A stretch of 64,000 bases of DNA from Phytophthora hibernalis (taxonomy: Eukaryota > Oomycota > Peronosporomycetes > Peronosporales > Peronosporaceae). The notes beneath the pieces were generated by a model. That model had not been told where the DNA came from. It made no database searches and saw only the letters and a list, made by a program, of their open reading frames with translations. This document shows positions 33,714 through 48,500 of this stretch, one piece after another (positions within the stretch are counted from its first letter, which is position 1; the number at the start of each line of letters is the position of its first letter). Position numbers and translations under genes: made by a program. Location of the stretch: NCBI GenBank assembly GCA_012656075.1, contig JAAKBF010000214.1, positions 620,001 to 684,000 on the forward strand, written 5' to 3'.

Positions 33714-33743
33714 AAACAAGCCACCTCAGGAGGTGGCTTGTTT
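33714..33743. other. Perfect 13-bp-stem hairpin
   Basis: AAACAAGCCACCT, loop CAGG, AGGTGGCTTGTTT. It lies in the right subterminal part of the TIR element. Confidence 0.8.
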
Positions 33744-33809
33744 AAGAGTTAAGCAGAAAATGGTCGAAATCATGAGCAGGTTTTTTGCTATGTTCGACCC
33801 CCTGTTAGT

Positions 33810-34042
33810 ATCATTTGGTTTGACGCCGTCTCAAATGTTATTGTTAAAAATAACAAATCGGCACTAGTGAAATATCAATTTCCAATAGATAAATTGCCCA
33901 TTTGTAAAACAACATTCCATTTTGCAAAAGGCAGTGTCGCCTTTATTTAGATGTCGTCGTAACCTCCCCAGCGATGGACGCGTGAAACCCCCACCCCAAC
34001 ACGTTCACTACCCACACTAGGTGGACGCGTGAATTTGCCGCC
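33810..34042. other. Upstream region of channel gene A
   Basis: No gene is seen. The first 120 bases are AT-rich and the rest GC-rich. CACGTTCACTACCC about 35 bp before the ATG may be an oomycete initiator (TCAYTYY-like). GGACGCGTGAA occurs twice (about 33977 and 34022). Confidence 0.3.
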
Positions 34043-37000
34043 ATGACGCAGAAGGTGTACGCGTCGGGGCCGACGAATTCCTCCGTCTTAAATGGACCTC
34101 CTTTCGTGAGCGCCAAATTCGACCCAAATCGAACCAAGACCAGCCAAGACACTTACAAACATGGCACCAATTACGTCACCGACTGGATGTCACCTATAAG
34201 AAGCTTCCCTGGACCACAAGACACACAATCCGAGCAGGTATCAGTCTCTACGTAGTACTCTACGCCTTCTTCACTGTCCCTCTACGTCTGGCCTTCTACT
34301 ATGACCCCTACAAGGTAGAACAGGTCCATCATTGGACCAAAGAGCTCAGTGTCTTCACAGCCATGGACGCAGTCGCTGATTTTATTGGGGTTTTCGAGTT
34401 TTTACAGTTTTACCGGTTTCTGAAAGGCTCCTCCAGTTTTGAAGCTGCAGCTCGTACTGAGAGTTTGTCGTTATCTACAAAGATGCCATCTTTTAATGGA
34501 CTTCGACGGGGAAAACCAAGTGGACGTTGGCTTCGATTGGTCGAGCTGCTTCTGTAAATGGGAACGCAGACGTGATGTCTCAAAAGAGGGTTGTCAGGAC
34601 GAGGAAAATGGAGTTGGTGCTGGAGATTGCGGCGCTTTTACCTGTGGAGGTAATACCGTACGCGTCGGGGGCGTTCAACGCACTGCATCTGGTGCGCGTC
34701 ATGAAATTATGTCGTGTTTATAAGCTGCGACGATGTATTGAGAGAATCGTGAATATTTATTCGACCGCGCGTGGGTGCAGCACCTTTCTTCCTCAGGTAT
34801 TGACAGTCTGGTTCGGAATATTGGACTTTGTGCGGGCTTGTGCCATTGGGTGGCCTGCGGGTATATGATGATCGCGCATGCAGAGTGTGGGGTGGATCTG
34901 GAGGGTTGTGACCCGCATGTCGAGACAAGTTGGGCTGTCCGAGACCATCTAGCAGGAGCTACCGTTGCGCGCAAATACGCACGAACGATTTATTGGGCGT
35001 CGAGGACGATGGTTTTGCTCGGGTACGACGATGTGACCCTGTGTCGGACGCTGAGACGATCTACGCGTTGGCTGCAACTCTTCTGGGAGCCCTGTTTGGA
35101 TCGTCGCTGCTGGCAACGTTTCTCTTTATTTTTCGTTTCCGGAATGCGCGTCATGCAGCCTTCACGACGCATATGGACAACGCGCGTGAATACATGAAAT
35201 CCCAAAGCATTCCTCGGGCTCTTCGACGTCAGGTTATTGCTTATTTCACTTACTCGTGGAACACGCATCACAGCCTCAACAGCGAGGAAGCTCTGCATTT
35301 GATGCCGAAACATTTGCAGTCAAAGGTTGTATCCACGCTCAAGGCAAGTCGGGTCAAACAGGTTTGCTTTCTCATGAAAGAAAGTGTGGAGTTCATTAAT
35401 TTACTTGCGGCAGCGCTCGTTCGACGAGTGTACTCCCCACAAATCCGATCATTGAACCGAAGTTTAATGCGCAGATGTTTTTGTCATTCGAGGCAGGGTA
35501 GTGCTTTCCGCTTTCAACGGCTCAAACGCAAAAGAATGCAAGACTGGAGACTTTTTGCTGACACATGTCTCCTCTTCCCTGAAAAATTTGAGGAGAAAGC
35601 CGTCGCGATGACCTTTTGCGAACTTTATGTCTTGGCTAAAGTTAAGTTCGACGAAGCTTTGTCAAATTTCTATAGGGAGACGGAAGTGGATGTTCGCACC
35701 CGTATGGCTGAGACTCTGGACAAATACTGACACAACTAAAGAAGACCAAAAAGTTGCTAGGAATGCGAGGCAGAGGTGGAAGTGGTGGCAGAAATTCGTA
35801 CGGAGGAAGTACACACAGCATCGCCATGGGTGAAGGCGATACCCATGTGCCTCATCTGAAGCATCACGTGGGCTGGAAGATGCCCGGTTCTGTTTTTCGT
35901 GTGCACTGGGACGCGGTACGCTTGCTCGCCGTTATCTACGTCGCCTTTGAAGTTCCATATTATTCGGTTTTCATCTCCATGACGGAAAACCAGAATATTT
36001 TTGTGGAGCAGCCTGAATTTGGTATGAGGTACTCCGTGACGTTACTAATTGAGTTGTTTTATGGTGTAAACCTCATTCTTCGTTCCCGTGTCTTGGCGCA
36101 CCTGGACCCCATTGTGATGCTCGCTGTTGAAGACCCTGGTCTTATCTTTGCGGCATACAAAGCTGATGGATTTTATCTTGATCTACTCGCGTGGTTACCC
36201 ATTGGTATTATTTTAGAGTCGGTATCGATGGCTTCAGAACAGAGGTATGCCGAGTTCTTTCGCTTGCTGCGTTTACTACGACTACGTGAAATCCCCGAGC
36301 TGCTATGGGGTGTTTGCGATTACTACAGTGTGAGTTCAAAGGCACATCTCGTCATCTCCCTCTTACTTTGGGTGACACTCATGCTGCACGTTGTAGGGTG
36401 CGTATGGTTTGAGATGTCCTGGATCAGAGATCCGACAGCGTCTCATAATACCACTAAGGAAATATTGTGGGGTTAACACGACCTGAATGCCTTGAACACG
36501 CCACACACTTCGAGAATTGCTCGTGGGTAACATTTGATTGCTACGCGAATATCGGCGACGTTTATCCAGCAGAGGATCCTGCATCAGCGTACCAGGCTTC
36601 CTTTGCGTATATGCGTTCCGTGTACTGGGCAATCGTGACATTGACGGGAGTCGGATACGGTGATATTGTGGCGTACTCGACAGCGGAAAGTGTGTTCGCT
36701 GCGTTTTGGATTTTCGTTGGTGGGATTATTAACTTCGGCGTAGTGGGGAGCAATGTCCAGCACCATCTCAAACGCGATGGCACCGCACCACCATCATATG
36801 GAAAAACTTAACTCACTTAACTCCATATTGGAACGTCTGGATATATCCGAGAAACTCAGCGCTGAGATTCGCCGCTTTTATCATCATGAGTTTACCGGGC
36901 GTAAGCAGGCGTACGAGTCGCAGTTATTGTCCAACTTACCCGATCAGCTGTGCTACGAAATATCTGCCCTACTACACTCCGAGGCAGTGAAAAGTGTGGC

Positions 37001-40000
37001 GCTCTTCGACTCGGCTAGTATCGAGTTTCTCAAAGAAGTAACCGGCAAATTTCGTCACCGAACCTACCAAAACGGGGATACTATCTGTCTTGAAGGGGAC
37101 ATTTGCCGAGAGTTCCTGGTACTTCTGCACGGCAGCAAAGTAAATGTGTTCTTCCGCTCCCGCAAAGTACCAATTCGTGCTCTGCATGAAGGTGATTGCT
37201 ATGGTGTTAATGCGTTCTTATTGAAGCGCACCACGCTACCCTTACTGCGGCTTCAATCGTTCACGCTTCAGTCATGACTCGTGATCAGTTTGATGTCATT
37301 CAGCGTAAATTTGATGAAGACCTGCGCGATATGAAGGAAGAAGCTCAGGTGCTATGGGTAGACCAGCAGAAAAACATGCGACGTATCGTGCACAATCTCG
37401 AGATGCTCAAGCTTCAACCCCATATGATGTCAACGCCTACACTATTTTACCAAGGTGATGCGGGGGCAGCTCTGGCTACCAGCGTCGGCAGCGGTGGTGA
37501 AATAAAGGCATCTCGTGACGCCTACGCGACGCGTGATTTGCTCACAAGTTTGTGGAATGCTGTTATCACATGCTGGAACGTTTACAATGCCGTCTTCGTC
37601 ATCTTTCGGATCAGCTTCCACTCGCATCTCCATTTTTCCAGCGAGGTCAACACTGCTGTTTGGGTGGCAGATCTCGCTGGCGATGTATTCTTTGTTGTTG
37701 ACATTTATCTCCGCTTGTTTTACTTCGAAATTGCCGAAATCAGCATCGACAACCTGTTGACCCGCTCTGAGATGGATCGACAGTATTTTCGGAGCTCAAC
37801 GTTCAAGTGGGATATTTCCGCCTCCTTACCGCTATACACACCGTATGCAAGTGGCTCGTTAGTCGCTAGTCTATGCCGACTACCGCGACTTGTACGTTGC
37901 TTTGACCTCTGGAATTATCTAGACGATGTGATTCTGCAGATTCAGCAGCACTTTGCGTCTCACAACGTGTCTGCGTACCTCAGCCCCGTCAAACTAATGA
38001 TCATCCTAGTTCTCGTTGCGCACTATGTCGGCTGCATTTTCTTTTGGATATCCGAGGATGAGTGCGAGCACGTTGAGCGGTGTTGATGGCACATGACCAC
38101 CTGCTACACCAGTATCACCACTCTGTCGTGATGATGTACGCGAAGTCCTTCTACTGGGCAATAACAACGTTGCTACTTGTTGGCTCACGCGAAAGTGTCC
38201 CGCGCGGAGCAGCAGGCACAGTTTGGACATGTTTCACGTGCCTATGCTGTACATTCATCATTGGACATATCGTGGGCGAGATTTCGGAACTCATTCTCGA
38301 ACTCGGCAAAGAAACCAAGCAGTACAAGAATCGTATCGCAAGTTTTGATGGATTCGCGAAAGAACATGAGCTGCCAGAAGGTCTGCGCAAACGTGTTGCT
38401 TTTTTCTTACGCGAGCAGTTTGAACACATGAAAGGAACTGATCTGCATAGGACAGTCCATGATTTGTCAGCAAACCTTCGACTGAAGTTGATGCTGGAGA
38501 TCTACGGCCACTCCATATCGCTGTTACCGATTAGCCGCTTCCTTACATCGTCCCAGATAAACAATCTTGCGCTGCGACTGAAATCTGAGCTGTTTATTCC
38601 GGGTGATAGCATTTTAGCAGAGGGCACCTTTGGTAGTCGTCTGTGTACATTACGTAGAGGGCTGGCTGCTGCTTTCTGGACGAACTCAGTGACAAGTGTA
38701 GCTGTCCTTATGGAGGGAGCTGTATTCGGCGAGGTCGCTTTTTTCTTCCTGGCCAACGTAGACTTGCAACAGTGCGGGCAACAACAGCATGCGAGGTTCT
38801 CTACGTTACGAAGTACAATTGGAATGAATTATGGACCGCTAGTGGCGATCTTTCGGATGCTCAAGTCCAGAAGCATGCGCAGAACGCTATTCTCGACTGG
38901 GTTCATAATCGACTTCGCCGATATCAGCGGGCCAGTGTGGACGCCGCATCGAACGCTAAACGTCTATTAGCTTCCCGCCATTCAGCGCCACCCAATCTTC
39001 ATACAGCAGCTGCCGCAGCTGCAGGAACTGCCAAAGCGAAAAAAACTTTCAGTTGTGCTACTCAATCACAGAGAGGCGGGCGAGGCGAATTCTACAGCCG
39101 TGCCACACTTTTTCCCAGTAAGACAGCCCTCAATGGATACTCGAAGACCATCCGTGGCATCCGAGATTCAGCTCTTGGAAAAGAAAACAAAGTATCTCAA
39201 GCAAAAACGGATGAATGCGCTAAACAGTTCCAACCAGCGATTGCAGCGTTGCATTCTCACCGACGATCATCGTCCGTTATATCCGGGCGGAGTTCTCGTA
39301 GTAGTCTCAGTAACGTATCGCATGGCAGGAGTATGAGAAACTCGAGTGGAATGAACCGCAGCATGATTGGAGACGCGCCAAATGCCCCAAACAACAATGG
39401 CATGGTGTCCGATATTCGGACACTTCAATTCATGGTTGACACCAGTCCCGTAAATCGTCATCTGCGCGACAGCCTCTCAGATGAACATATTCGTGGTATC
39501 GAGAGCGAGTGCTGGGCGCGTTCCAAGCTCCTTGCAGCAGCGCAATACGTAGTTAGCATGCTCTTGAAGGAACTTGCTCCTTCGGAAACTGTTTTCGTCG
39601 CAACGGGCACTACTGCCTGTGGTGAACAGCGCGCAAACATTAAAATCCAGCGCTCGCGGAATCATCTAGTACGGGTACGCTCACATCGGTTCGATGAGCA
39701 TGCAACTCGTAAACAAATTATGCAGCAGATTGCAATGGCGTCCTCAAACGTTACTAATAGAAAACGCTCGGGACCAACTGCAGCCAAGAAGTGGAAGGCT
39801 ATAGCTGTTGCTGCCTCGCCAAACCTCAGCACTATCATATCAAAAGAAAACGGTGGTCGGGCTCGTAATCGACGTTTCTCCACTGCTGCGCCAAACATGA
39901 AAGTCCAGGAAAAAGACCAAGATGCACAACCACCACTACAATCTGAGCGAATGCTTAGACTTGGACGAATGCTGCGCTGTCACTCCGTGTCGGACTTTGG

Positions 40001-42431
40001 TCACGAATTCTTTGATGCACTACGTCGTGAGGATGATGGTCATTTGGCAGCGAATCACACCCTGCCGGAATTGACTTTGAGATTCTGCAGCGCTGTCAAC
40101 GTCCACAGTATTTGGGTCAGTTGGGTTGTTCCACCGGTATCGCGCTTGGAAGGATAATAGCAAGGCAACGGTTGTGCCAGCGCAAAACAGCACAACTATG
40201 CTTGCTATCAGTCGTCGTAATCTCAATGACGCTAGTCCAAGATCTCCTTCAATGCGCGATACTGTCACCGGCAGCAGAAATGGTCTACCTGCTGCGGTAG
40301 GATCAAGGCTTCAATTTTCTAGCCAGCAGGCCCTTTTGGCGGCCACGACTGAGCTCAAAGCAAAAGAGTTCATCAAGTTGGTCAAGCAACTGGGAAAATT
40401 GTGGAGCGTGGTTATGTTGTTGGTAGCAATGTACCATTTGGTCATTACGCCGTTCAAGGTGTGCTTCTCTCATGATCTTACGGAGTTACCCCCTCCGTTC
40501 TTCAGGGGTGGTCGGGATTTGAAGTGTTCCTAGATGCGCTGTGCGTTTTTGACGTGGGGTACAAACTTTGGCACACCTCTGTTACTCAGCAGAATATCAT
40601 CCGTCCATCACCAAGCTCCCATCGCTCAAGAATTCGAGACGTGCTTGCATCGCCAGCCTTACGCACTGACCTCTTAGCAATGTTTCCGTTTGAGCTATTG
40701 CTCTTTGCTACCAATATTCGGGTGCCACTAACGTATACCTTCCGGAACATGGAGTAGATGCTTCGTGGTGGATGTCGCGGTGGGTGCTGCGCCTGAATCG
40801 TATGCTGCTGATTGAGCGTATTGAGCCTTTATCAGAGGAACTTTTCAATTCTTGATCTACGACCGTAAAGTGCATCTAAACGAGGCATTCCTGTACTATT
40901 TGAGAGGATTAGCATCGTACCTTTCGATGGGACACCTCTTGGCCTGCATTTGGTTCATCACGAGCGATCTTGGTTTTCACATCTACGGGACATCATGGCT
41001 CTCCACTTCTGGAATGCTCACGTTCATCGCGAGTGGAGCTGCATCAGTGGAGGAACATGAACGCAGGCTAAGCGCGGCTACCGCAACGTTCTCGTTGGAA
41101 AGTGTTTCTTTTTCACAAGTACCTAAGGTCGTTGCTGTTTTCGATGGAATGCATTTCCACACTCTTTTACGGTGACATCGTCTCGATGAATCCGTTAGAG
41201 CTAATAGTGGAAATTGCAATCACGCTGTGGAGTATCTACATCTACGGCGCTCTCGTGGGTGCACAGGGAGAGCTGCTGGATTCACGTGCTCGAAGTGAAG
41301 CTGCATTTGAGCAGATGCTGGGAGAGCTTCAGCACTACTTAGTACAAAACGAAGTGCCGAAGGGAATCAAGCGTCACATCAAGGCATATTATGCGCGTCT
41401 GTGGCTTCGACGCAAAGGAGAATCGGAATTCGCCGCTGTAGAGAATGTCTCTCGCGCGTTGTACGAGGACGTCGTCTCGACCACATTGCGTAGTTTTGCC
41501 GTACAAGTCACGGCGTTCCGAGCACTGGACGACCAATTCTTGCGGGCAATACTCGTGTGCTTGCATTACGTCGTGTGCTCGGAGAGCGAAGAAGTGTTCG
41601 TGATTGGTGACATGGACCGCAGCATGTACTTCATCTCGCAGGGTCGAGTTTTGGTGAAAATGGGATCGAGCGAGTCGACGCGCCAGCGAGGCGAGTTTTT
41701 GGGAGCTGGCGTTGTTGTATGGCATATCGCGACTGGAGACGTGTGTCGCGATTAACGTTACAGAGTTATATAGACTAGATCACGAACCGTACGAGCGCCT
41801 GTTGCTGGAGTTTCCGGAATATCGAGCTCGCAACAAGTTGGCCTGGACCACACATTCTTCTGGATCGGATCGAGACAAATCAGTCGTGGAGGAAGCCTTA
41901 CGGTGTTTCCGCCAATTTGGTCCGTCTGGGATTAATAAGGCTACCACAAATGGATTGAACGGTCCAGTGATGCTCCCGAATGGAGTCCGAATTCTCATGA
42001 ATCTTGCAGACATCGCTGCCAATTCCGAGCGCATCGACACGCAGCTACCAAACTCGTACATATATCGCTCCGCCATGGAATTGTTGTCTAGACTTAGCAA
42101 AGTGGACCCTCTGGAAGCCAAGGACATGTTTCTCAAAAGCCGTGATGGTGCTCGACGCCAGCTTAAAGCTGCCTTGGGTATCATCACTTCACGCCCCGAG
42201 CCAGTGGACGATATAGTGCACAGTTTCCACTCGCGAAGTGGAGCTCCGTCTCCACGACTGGAAGACAAGGAGGATAGACACAGTGACAGTGTTGATCAAT
42301 TGGAAGCAGCTGTGGCAGAATTGTCGAGACCTACGGAGAGGGAGGAGATCTTGAGAATTCTTGACAGAACGGAAAGTACTCGACACCTTCGTCGAGATAG
42401 TACTCCAAGTATCCATCAAGGTGTCGATTGA
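34043..42431 (+). CDS. Giant four-module CNG-type ion channel, copy A (frame-broken)
   Basis: A plasma-membrane cation channel made of four fused CNG/HCN-like modules, each S1-S6, pore loop and cyclic-nucleotide-binding-like domain. The start at 34043 (MTQKVYASG) aligns with MSSKVYAGG of copy B. Module I covers 34043-35740, with an S4-like HLVRVMKLCRVYKLRR and pore TMVLLGYDDVT. Module II covers about 35880-37330 (VTLTGVGYGDIVAYST). Module III covers about 37540-38900 (TTLLLVGSRESVP; nucleotide pocket near 38725). Module IV covers about 40360-41870 (ISTLFYGDIVSM). The Ser/Arg-rich linker between III and IV is long. At least a dozen frame changes occur. Several checked ones are one-base changes in short runs (35728, 36469-36472, 36745-36748, 38085) without splice signals, so sequencing error or recent decay are both possible. 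It converges on copy B, with 156 bp between stops. Confidence 0.8.
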
Positions 42432-42587
42432 TAGCAGTTAGTTCTTAGAGTTCTTAAAGCATTGCAGTACTACATGTACAGTAAGGCACAACAGTAAACG
42501 TTGGGGACAAAGCTCGACTCTTTCTAAAGAGTGTTTGTAGACCTTGTAGACCTTCTCATGCATAAGTCTGCAGCTTGAATCTAAGCA
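42432..42587. other. Short convergent intergenic gap between channel genes A and B
   Basis: 156 bp with no coding sequence. The 3' UTRs and polyadenylation of both genes must lie here or overlap. TTTCTAAAGAGTG and two TGTAGACCT repeats are the only visible features. Confidence 0.5.
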
Positions 42588-45500
42588 TCACTGATCAATT
42601 GCGGTGGGGTCTAGGACAGGAGCAGCAAACTCAGATCTTAGTAGCTCCGTCTGGATATTAGCTGAGCTCCAACGACGAAGTTGTGGTACAGCTGAATCGT
42701 CTTGATGACGTTGAAGCACGATAGAATTTCTCTTGGTCATCCTACCGGTCGATGTCCTCGAGCTCTCATCGGGTTTTAAAGACTCCAACTCCACAGTTTC
42801 AAGTTGTTCAATGTTGTCATTTTGCTTTTCATGGTCCTCTTTCTCCCGCGAAGTCGGCGATGGACTTCGCGAGCGGAAACTGTGAACCTCGTCGGTCTCA
42901 CGCTTGTGACATGGCGTGGCAATGGCCAACGCAGCCTTGAGGTGTTGTCGTGCCCCATCGCGGCCTTTTAGAAAAAGGTCCTTAGCTTCCTGCGGATCGA
43001 CTTTGTTCAATTTGGATAGCAGCTCCATTACAGAACGGTAGATGTGCGAGTGAGGCACTTGATTTTCGATGCGTTCGTCGTTCATTGCGGGATTCTCCAG
43101 TTTCTGGAGCGATTGCTCTCCATCTGAATAGGACTTCAACTTCTCCACGGAACTTGATTGCTTTTGAGCAGATCCGAAAGACGCGGTAGTCCAGGCAAGC
43201 TTGTTACGAGCTCGATACTCTGGGAATTCTAACAGCGCACGCTCGTACCGTTCATGATCGAGTCGATACAATTCCGACAATGTGAGAGAAACGCATGTCT
43301 CGAGGCGTGCCATGCCGTACAGCAAAGCCAGCTCTCAAAAATTCTCCGTGCTCTCTTATTGATTCGCTTGACCCCATCTTGACGGAGACGCGGCCCTGCG
43401 CGATGAAGTACATGCTGCGGTCCATATCTCCGATCACAAACACCTCCTCGTTTTCGGATAATACCACATGCTGCAAACATACCAACAATGCCCGCAAGAA
43501 TTGGTCGTCTAGAGCTTCAAACGCTTTGACTTGCACAACGAAGCTGCAAACTGTGGTCAGGACTACGTCTTCGTACAAGGCACGCGACACATGTTCGACT
43601 GCTTTAAACTCACCGTCACCCTTCCGACGACGCCATAGTCGAGCGTAATGTGTCTGCACCTGATGCTGGATTTCTTTAGGTACATCATTTTGAACTAAGT
43701 AGCGCTGGAGCTGACTCAAAGTCTGCTCAAATGTAGCTTCACGTCGAGCACGAGAGTCGAAGAGTTCTCCCTGCGCACCGACAAGGGCACCGTAGATATA
43801 GATACTCCACAACGTGATTCCGAGTTCTGTCGCCACCTCAACCGGATTCATGGCGAGAATGTCTCCGTAAAAGAGAGTTGAAATGCACTCCATTGCGAAA
43901 AGCAACGAGCGTAGATACTTATGCACGAGTGAAACATCAGCAGCGTAGGAGGTTGTTGTACTTTCGGCAAGATTGCGCACAACTTCACTGCTCTCGTAGA
44001 ATAGTCGCCCGAGATTGCTCGTGAAAAACCAAATGCAGGCCAAGAGATGACCCATGGTGAGGTACGTTGCCAAACCTTGCAGAAAGTATAGCAAAGCTTC
44101 GTTGGCACGTACTTTCTCCTTGTCAACTACGACCTGTAAAAGCTTTTCAAATAGAGGCTCCACCCGCCGTATAAATATCAGACGATTCACACGCAGCAGC
44201 CACCAAGTTGTCCACCTTGCCGCATCAACTGCGCCGTTGGTTAGTGGCATGTATACCAATGGCACTCTCAGGTTGGAGGCAAGAAGTAGTAATTCGAACG
44301 GCAATATAGCAAAGATGTCAGCATACATGATGCGTTCGTTGACGTGCACACTTTGAGGCTTGGATTGAGCAACCGAAGCTTGGTGGAAGATACTCTTGCG
44401 TCGTAGTTTGGTTACCACATCCAACATGCACAGCACGTCCAAAAAATCTCAAACCTCGACCAACTACGTAGAACGCTGGCTGGTAGATAGGCAAGATCAG
44501 ACGCAAAGCTCACTTTAAATGTAGTGACCAGCAAATGGTACATCGCAACAAGAAGCATAACTAGATCCCAATGTTTCTCCACCTGTTTAGACACCTTCAC
44601 CACAACGCTAACCTTGAAATTTCCTTTGATCGTGCAAAGAAAATGGCGACAGACAACCTCAAGCATTGACCCCAACTCGTTTGTCGTGTTGGTAGCAACA
44701 GGTTTGGCCGCTGAAAGCGTATCAGAATTATTACGGTTCCTCCATTTTCGGTACCAATTAGAGAATTCCGCTTGCTTAGGATGCTTGAGATGGTGAAAGC
44801 GCTGCAATATTCCAAAGTCTAGCCCTGCTTGAGAGCTCTTGACCACGATACGTTTGCCTTCACTTCGACGCATTTCTTCGAATACTTTGTGATCAAAGTG
44901 TGGTAACGAGTTGGAACGCCATCTGATTTTGGGACGATCCACTTGCAGTTTTGACGCTATCACGGAAAATCGACGATCGTTTTGTCCTTGAGCAGAGTAA
45001 AGATTTGATGCGACCGCAGCAGGCAGCAGGGAAGACCGTCTAGTACCTGGCGCCACGAGTTGCTGCAAAGTTACCTGTCTGTTAGCATGTTCATCATAAC
45101 GAAAAGAGCGCGTTCGAGCAAGCTTATTTCGAGCTGCCCGAATCTTGACTTCAGAAAGTTCGTGTGTAGTACCAGTAGTACATGTAGCTGCATGGGTGTG
45201 GATGGTGGTTGTTTCTGGCGGGGCACTCTCTTTCAGTAGCTTGCTAACTCCAAATTCAGCTGTTACTAGGAGTCTGAACCGCGCCCAACATTCAGCCTCC
45301 AGGTTGCGTAGGTGTTCATCAGTTAAACCAGCCCCGACAATTTTATTGATCGGGTTGGTTTCGATCATAAACTGCAGGGTATGGATATTGGATGGGCTGC
45401 CGCGTACATTTGGAGTAATTGTATCATTGCGGTGAAACCCACGGAATCCATTGGAATCACTTCTTCGTGAGATACTACTGCGTATACTGTGCCTTTTGAA

Positions 45501-48500
45501 ACCACTGATGATGGTCGTCGGTTGGTAGATAGAGCTGAAATGGCTGCGGAAAACTTCTTGATGCACTCGGTGGTCTTCGCGTGGAGATACTCTGCTTTCT
45601 TCTCCAATAGGTATACCTCCGTTCCGGTAGTAGGCCCTGCTGTGGTTTCTGGAGCAGACTTTAGTGCTGTTTTCACTATTGGGAGGACTGTCGCTGACGG
45701 AAAAAGGGAGTCGTTGCTCTCTTTGCGGCCTACTACCACAGCAGACAATCTCCTTTTGGCTTTGGCAGTTCCTTTAGCTGCTGTAGCGGTGAGTTCAATA
45801 CGACGACGAACCGCTAGTAAACGCACAGTTTTGTTGGCTGTATGCAAACTGAACCGCTGATAACGCTGCAGCCGACTTTGAATCCACTCCAGTATTGCAT
45901 GTTGAGCATGCTTCTGCACTTGGGCATCTGAGAAATCTCCATTCGTAGTCCACAGTTCTTCCCAATCATTCTTGGTTACGTACAGCACTTCGCACGAGGT
46001 TGTTGCTTGCACCGTCGCGAGTCTTTGTTGGCCAGACAAGAAGAACGCAACTTCGCCAAACAGTGCACCTTCCATTAGAACAGCCAGACCTGTCACTGAG
46101 CGAGTCCAAAAGGCGGCCGCGAGCCCTTTTCGAAGAGCACAGAGTCGACTTCCTAGCGTTCCCTCAACCAGAATATTGTCGCCCGGAATGAAGAGCTCAG
46201 ATTTCAGCCGTAAGGCCAAGTTGTTGACTTGAGATTGCGTCAAGTAGCGGCCGATAGGCAACAAAGCGATGGAGCTACCATAGACTTCGATCATAAGTTT
46301 CAGCCGAAGATTTGCGGATAAGTCGTGGACTGTGTCGTGAATATCCCCATGCTTCGCATGTTTGTATTGCTCTTGAAAGAAGAACCCGACGCGCTTCACG
46401 AGTATCTGAGATAAGTCATGCTCCCTCGCGAAGGACTCAAAATTTGCGAGACGATTCTTATACTGTTTGGTCTCTTTACTAAGCTCTTGAACGAGGTCTG
46501 AAATCTCACCCACGATGTGACCAATGATAAACGTACAGCACAGACACGTGAAACCAGTCCATACTGTACCAGCTGTGTCGCGCGGGACGATTTCACGCGA
46601 GCCAGCGAGTAGCAATGTCGTAATAGCCCAGTAGAAAGACTTCGCATATAGCATCGACAGCGAGTAGTTGTGTTCAGAAAGCACCGTATCGTGATCAATC
46701 CAACACCTTTCAACACGTTTACACTCCTGCTCTGAGATACCAAAGAAAACACAACCTACGTAGTGTGCCACAAGCATCAGAATGATCACAAGTTTCACCG
46801 GACTCAGGTATGCTGACACGTTGTGAGATGCGAAATGCTGTTGAGCTTGCACGATGAGATCATCTAGATACGTCCATAAATCCACGCAGCGAGTGAGCCT
46901 TGGAATGCGGCACAAACTTGCAGTCAACGACCCACTCGCAAACGGGGTATAAAGAGGCAACACTGCCACCACATCCCACATGAATGCCGAGCTGCGAAGG
47001 TAGTGCTTGTCTACCTCTTTTCGCTCCAAGAGGTTCTCGATCCCAACTTCCGAATTCCCGAAGTAGTAAAGTCGGAGGTAAATGTCAATAGCATAGCACG
47101 CATCGCAGCTCAAATCTGCAATCCAAACCATGATACCTGTACTACTGGAAAACTGAAGGTGGGAGTGGAAGCAGATCCGGAAAATAATGAAAATAGTGTT
47201 ATAAATGTTCCAGCCCGTAACAATCGCATTCCACAGAGCTACGACCATATCTCGCGTTGCATTCACATCATGCACAACTTTGCTGTTACTTCGCGCCCAC
47301 ATGCGATCGTTGGTTGAGGTAGTAATTGCCAACTCGCCCTGATAAAACAGTGTGGATGTTGTTATCAAATGGGTTTGCAGCTTGAGCTTCTCGAGGTTGT
47401 GTACAATCCGTCGCATATTCCTGTGCTGGTCCACCAACAGAGTTTCAGCCTCTTCCTTCATGTCCTTTAGATCATCGTCAAACTTGCGCTGGATACTTTC
47501 AAACTGATCGCGGGTCATAACGGAAGCGTGAACGAGTGAGGCAGCTATCAGGGTTGCTGGATGAGCGCACCTCAGTAAAAATTCGTTGACACCGTAGCAA
47601 TCACCTTCATGCAGAGCGCGAACCGGCACCTTGCGAGATCGGAAGAAAAGGTTTACTTTGCTGCCGCGCAATAATACTAAAAACTCGCGGCAGATATCCC
47701 CTTCAAGGCAAATTGTGTCGCCATTTTGATAACTTCGATGACGAAACTTGCCAGTCACATCTCGAAGAAACTCGATACTAGCTGAGTCGAAGAGTTCGAC
47801 GCTTTTTACAGCCTCCGAGTGCAAGAGGGACGAAATTTCATAGCATAGTTGATCTGGTAAGTTCGACAATAGCTGGGATTCGTACGCCTGCTTTCGTCCT
47901 GTGAATTCAAGGTGGTAGAAACGCCGAATTTCAGCACTAAGTTGTTTCGAGATGTCCATGTGCTCCAATGTGCTGCTAAGAGTGTTAAGCTTCTCAACAT
48001 TCTGGCGATGTGGTGCCATAGCATTCGAAATCGTACTGGACATCGCACCTACAGTTGCAAAGTTAATGATACCCCGACGAAAATCCAAAAGGCAGCAAAG
48101 TAGCTCTCTCCAGTTGAATATGCCGTGATATCACCATATCCCACAGTTGTCAAAGTTACTACTGCCCAATACATCGAGCGCAGATAAGCAAATGGTGCTT
48201 GGTACGTTGAATCTGGGTTTTCTGCGGAAATTCATTACCAATGTGAGCGTAGCAGTCAAATATTACCCATGAACAGTTGCTGAACAGTGTGGCCTGCTGA
48301 AGGCATTCCGGGCGGGTTAGCTTCCATAGTACAGCTTTATCGGCATGGTCCGATTCTGCTCCAGCAGGAATCCAGGCCATTTCGAACCACACGCAACCAA
48401 CAATGTGTAGCATGAACGATGTACCAAGAAGCATTGAAATGACAAGGTGGGTTTTAGAACTCACACTACAGTAATCGCAAACATTTGCTAGCATCACCGG

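Larger units (their letters stand above)
33069..33809. mobile_element. Short TIR transposon, possibly PIF/Harbinger-like
   Basis: Terminal inverted repeats GGGGTCGAACAT (33073-33084) and ATGTTCGACCCC (near 33789-33801), flanked by TTA on both sides if the right end is read as CCCCCTG. Subterminal motifs CATAAGCAG and TCGAAATCATGAGCAG recur at both ends. Inside are a partial ORF (33261-33653) and a perfect hairpin (33714-33743). The TTA flank fits the TWA target of PIF/Harbinger elements, but no DDE transposase domain is left. Confidence 0.55.
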
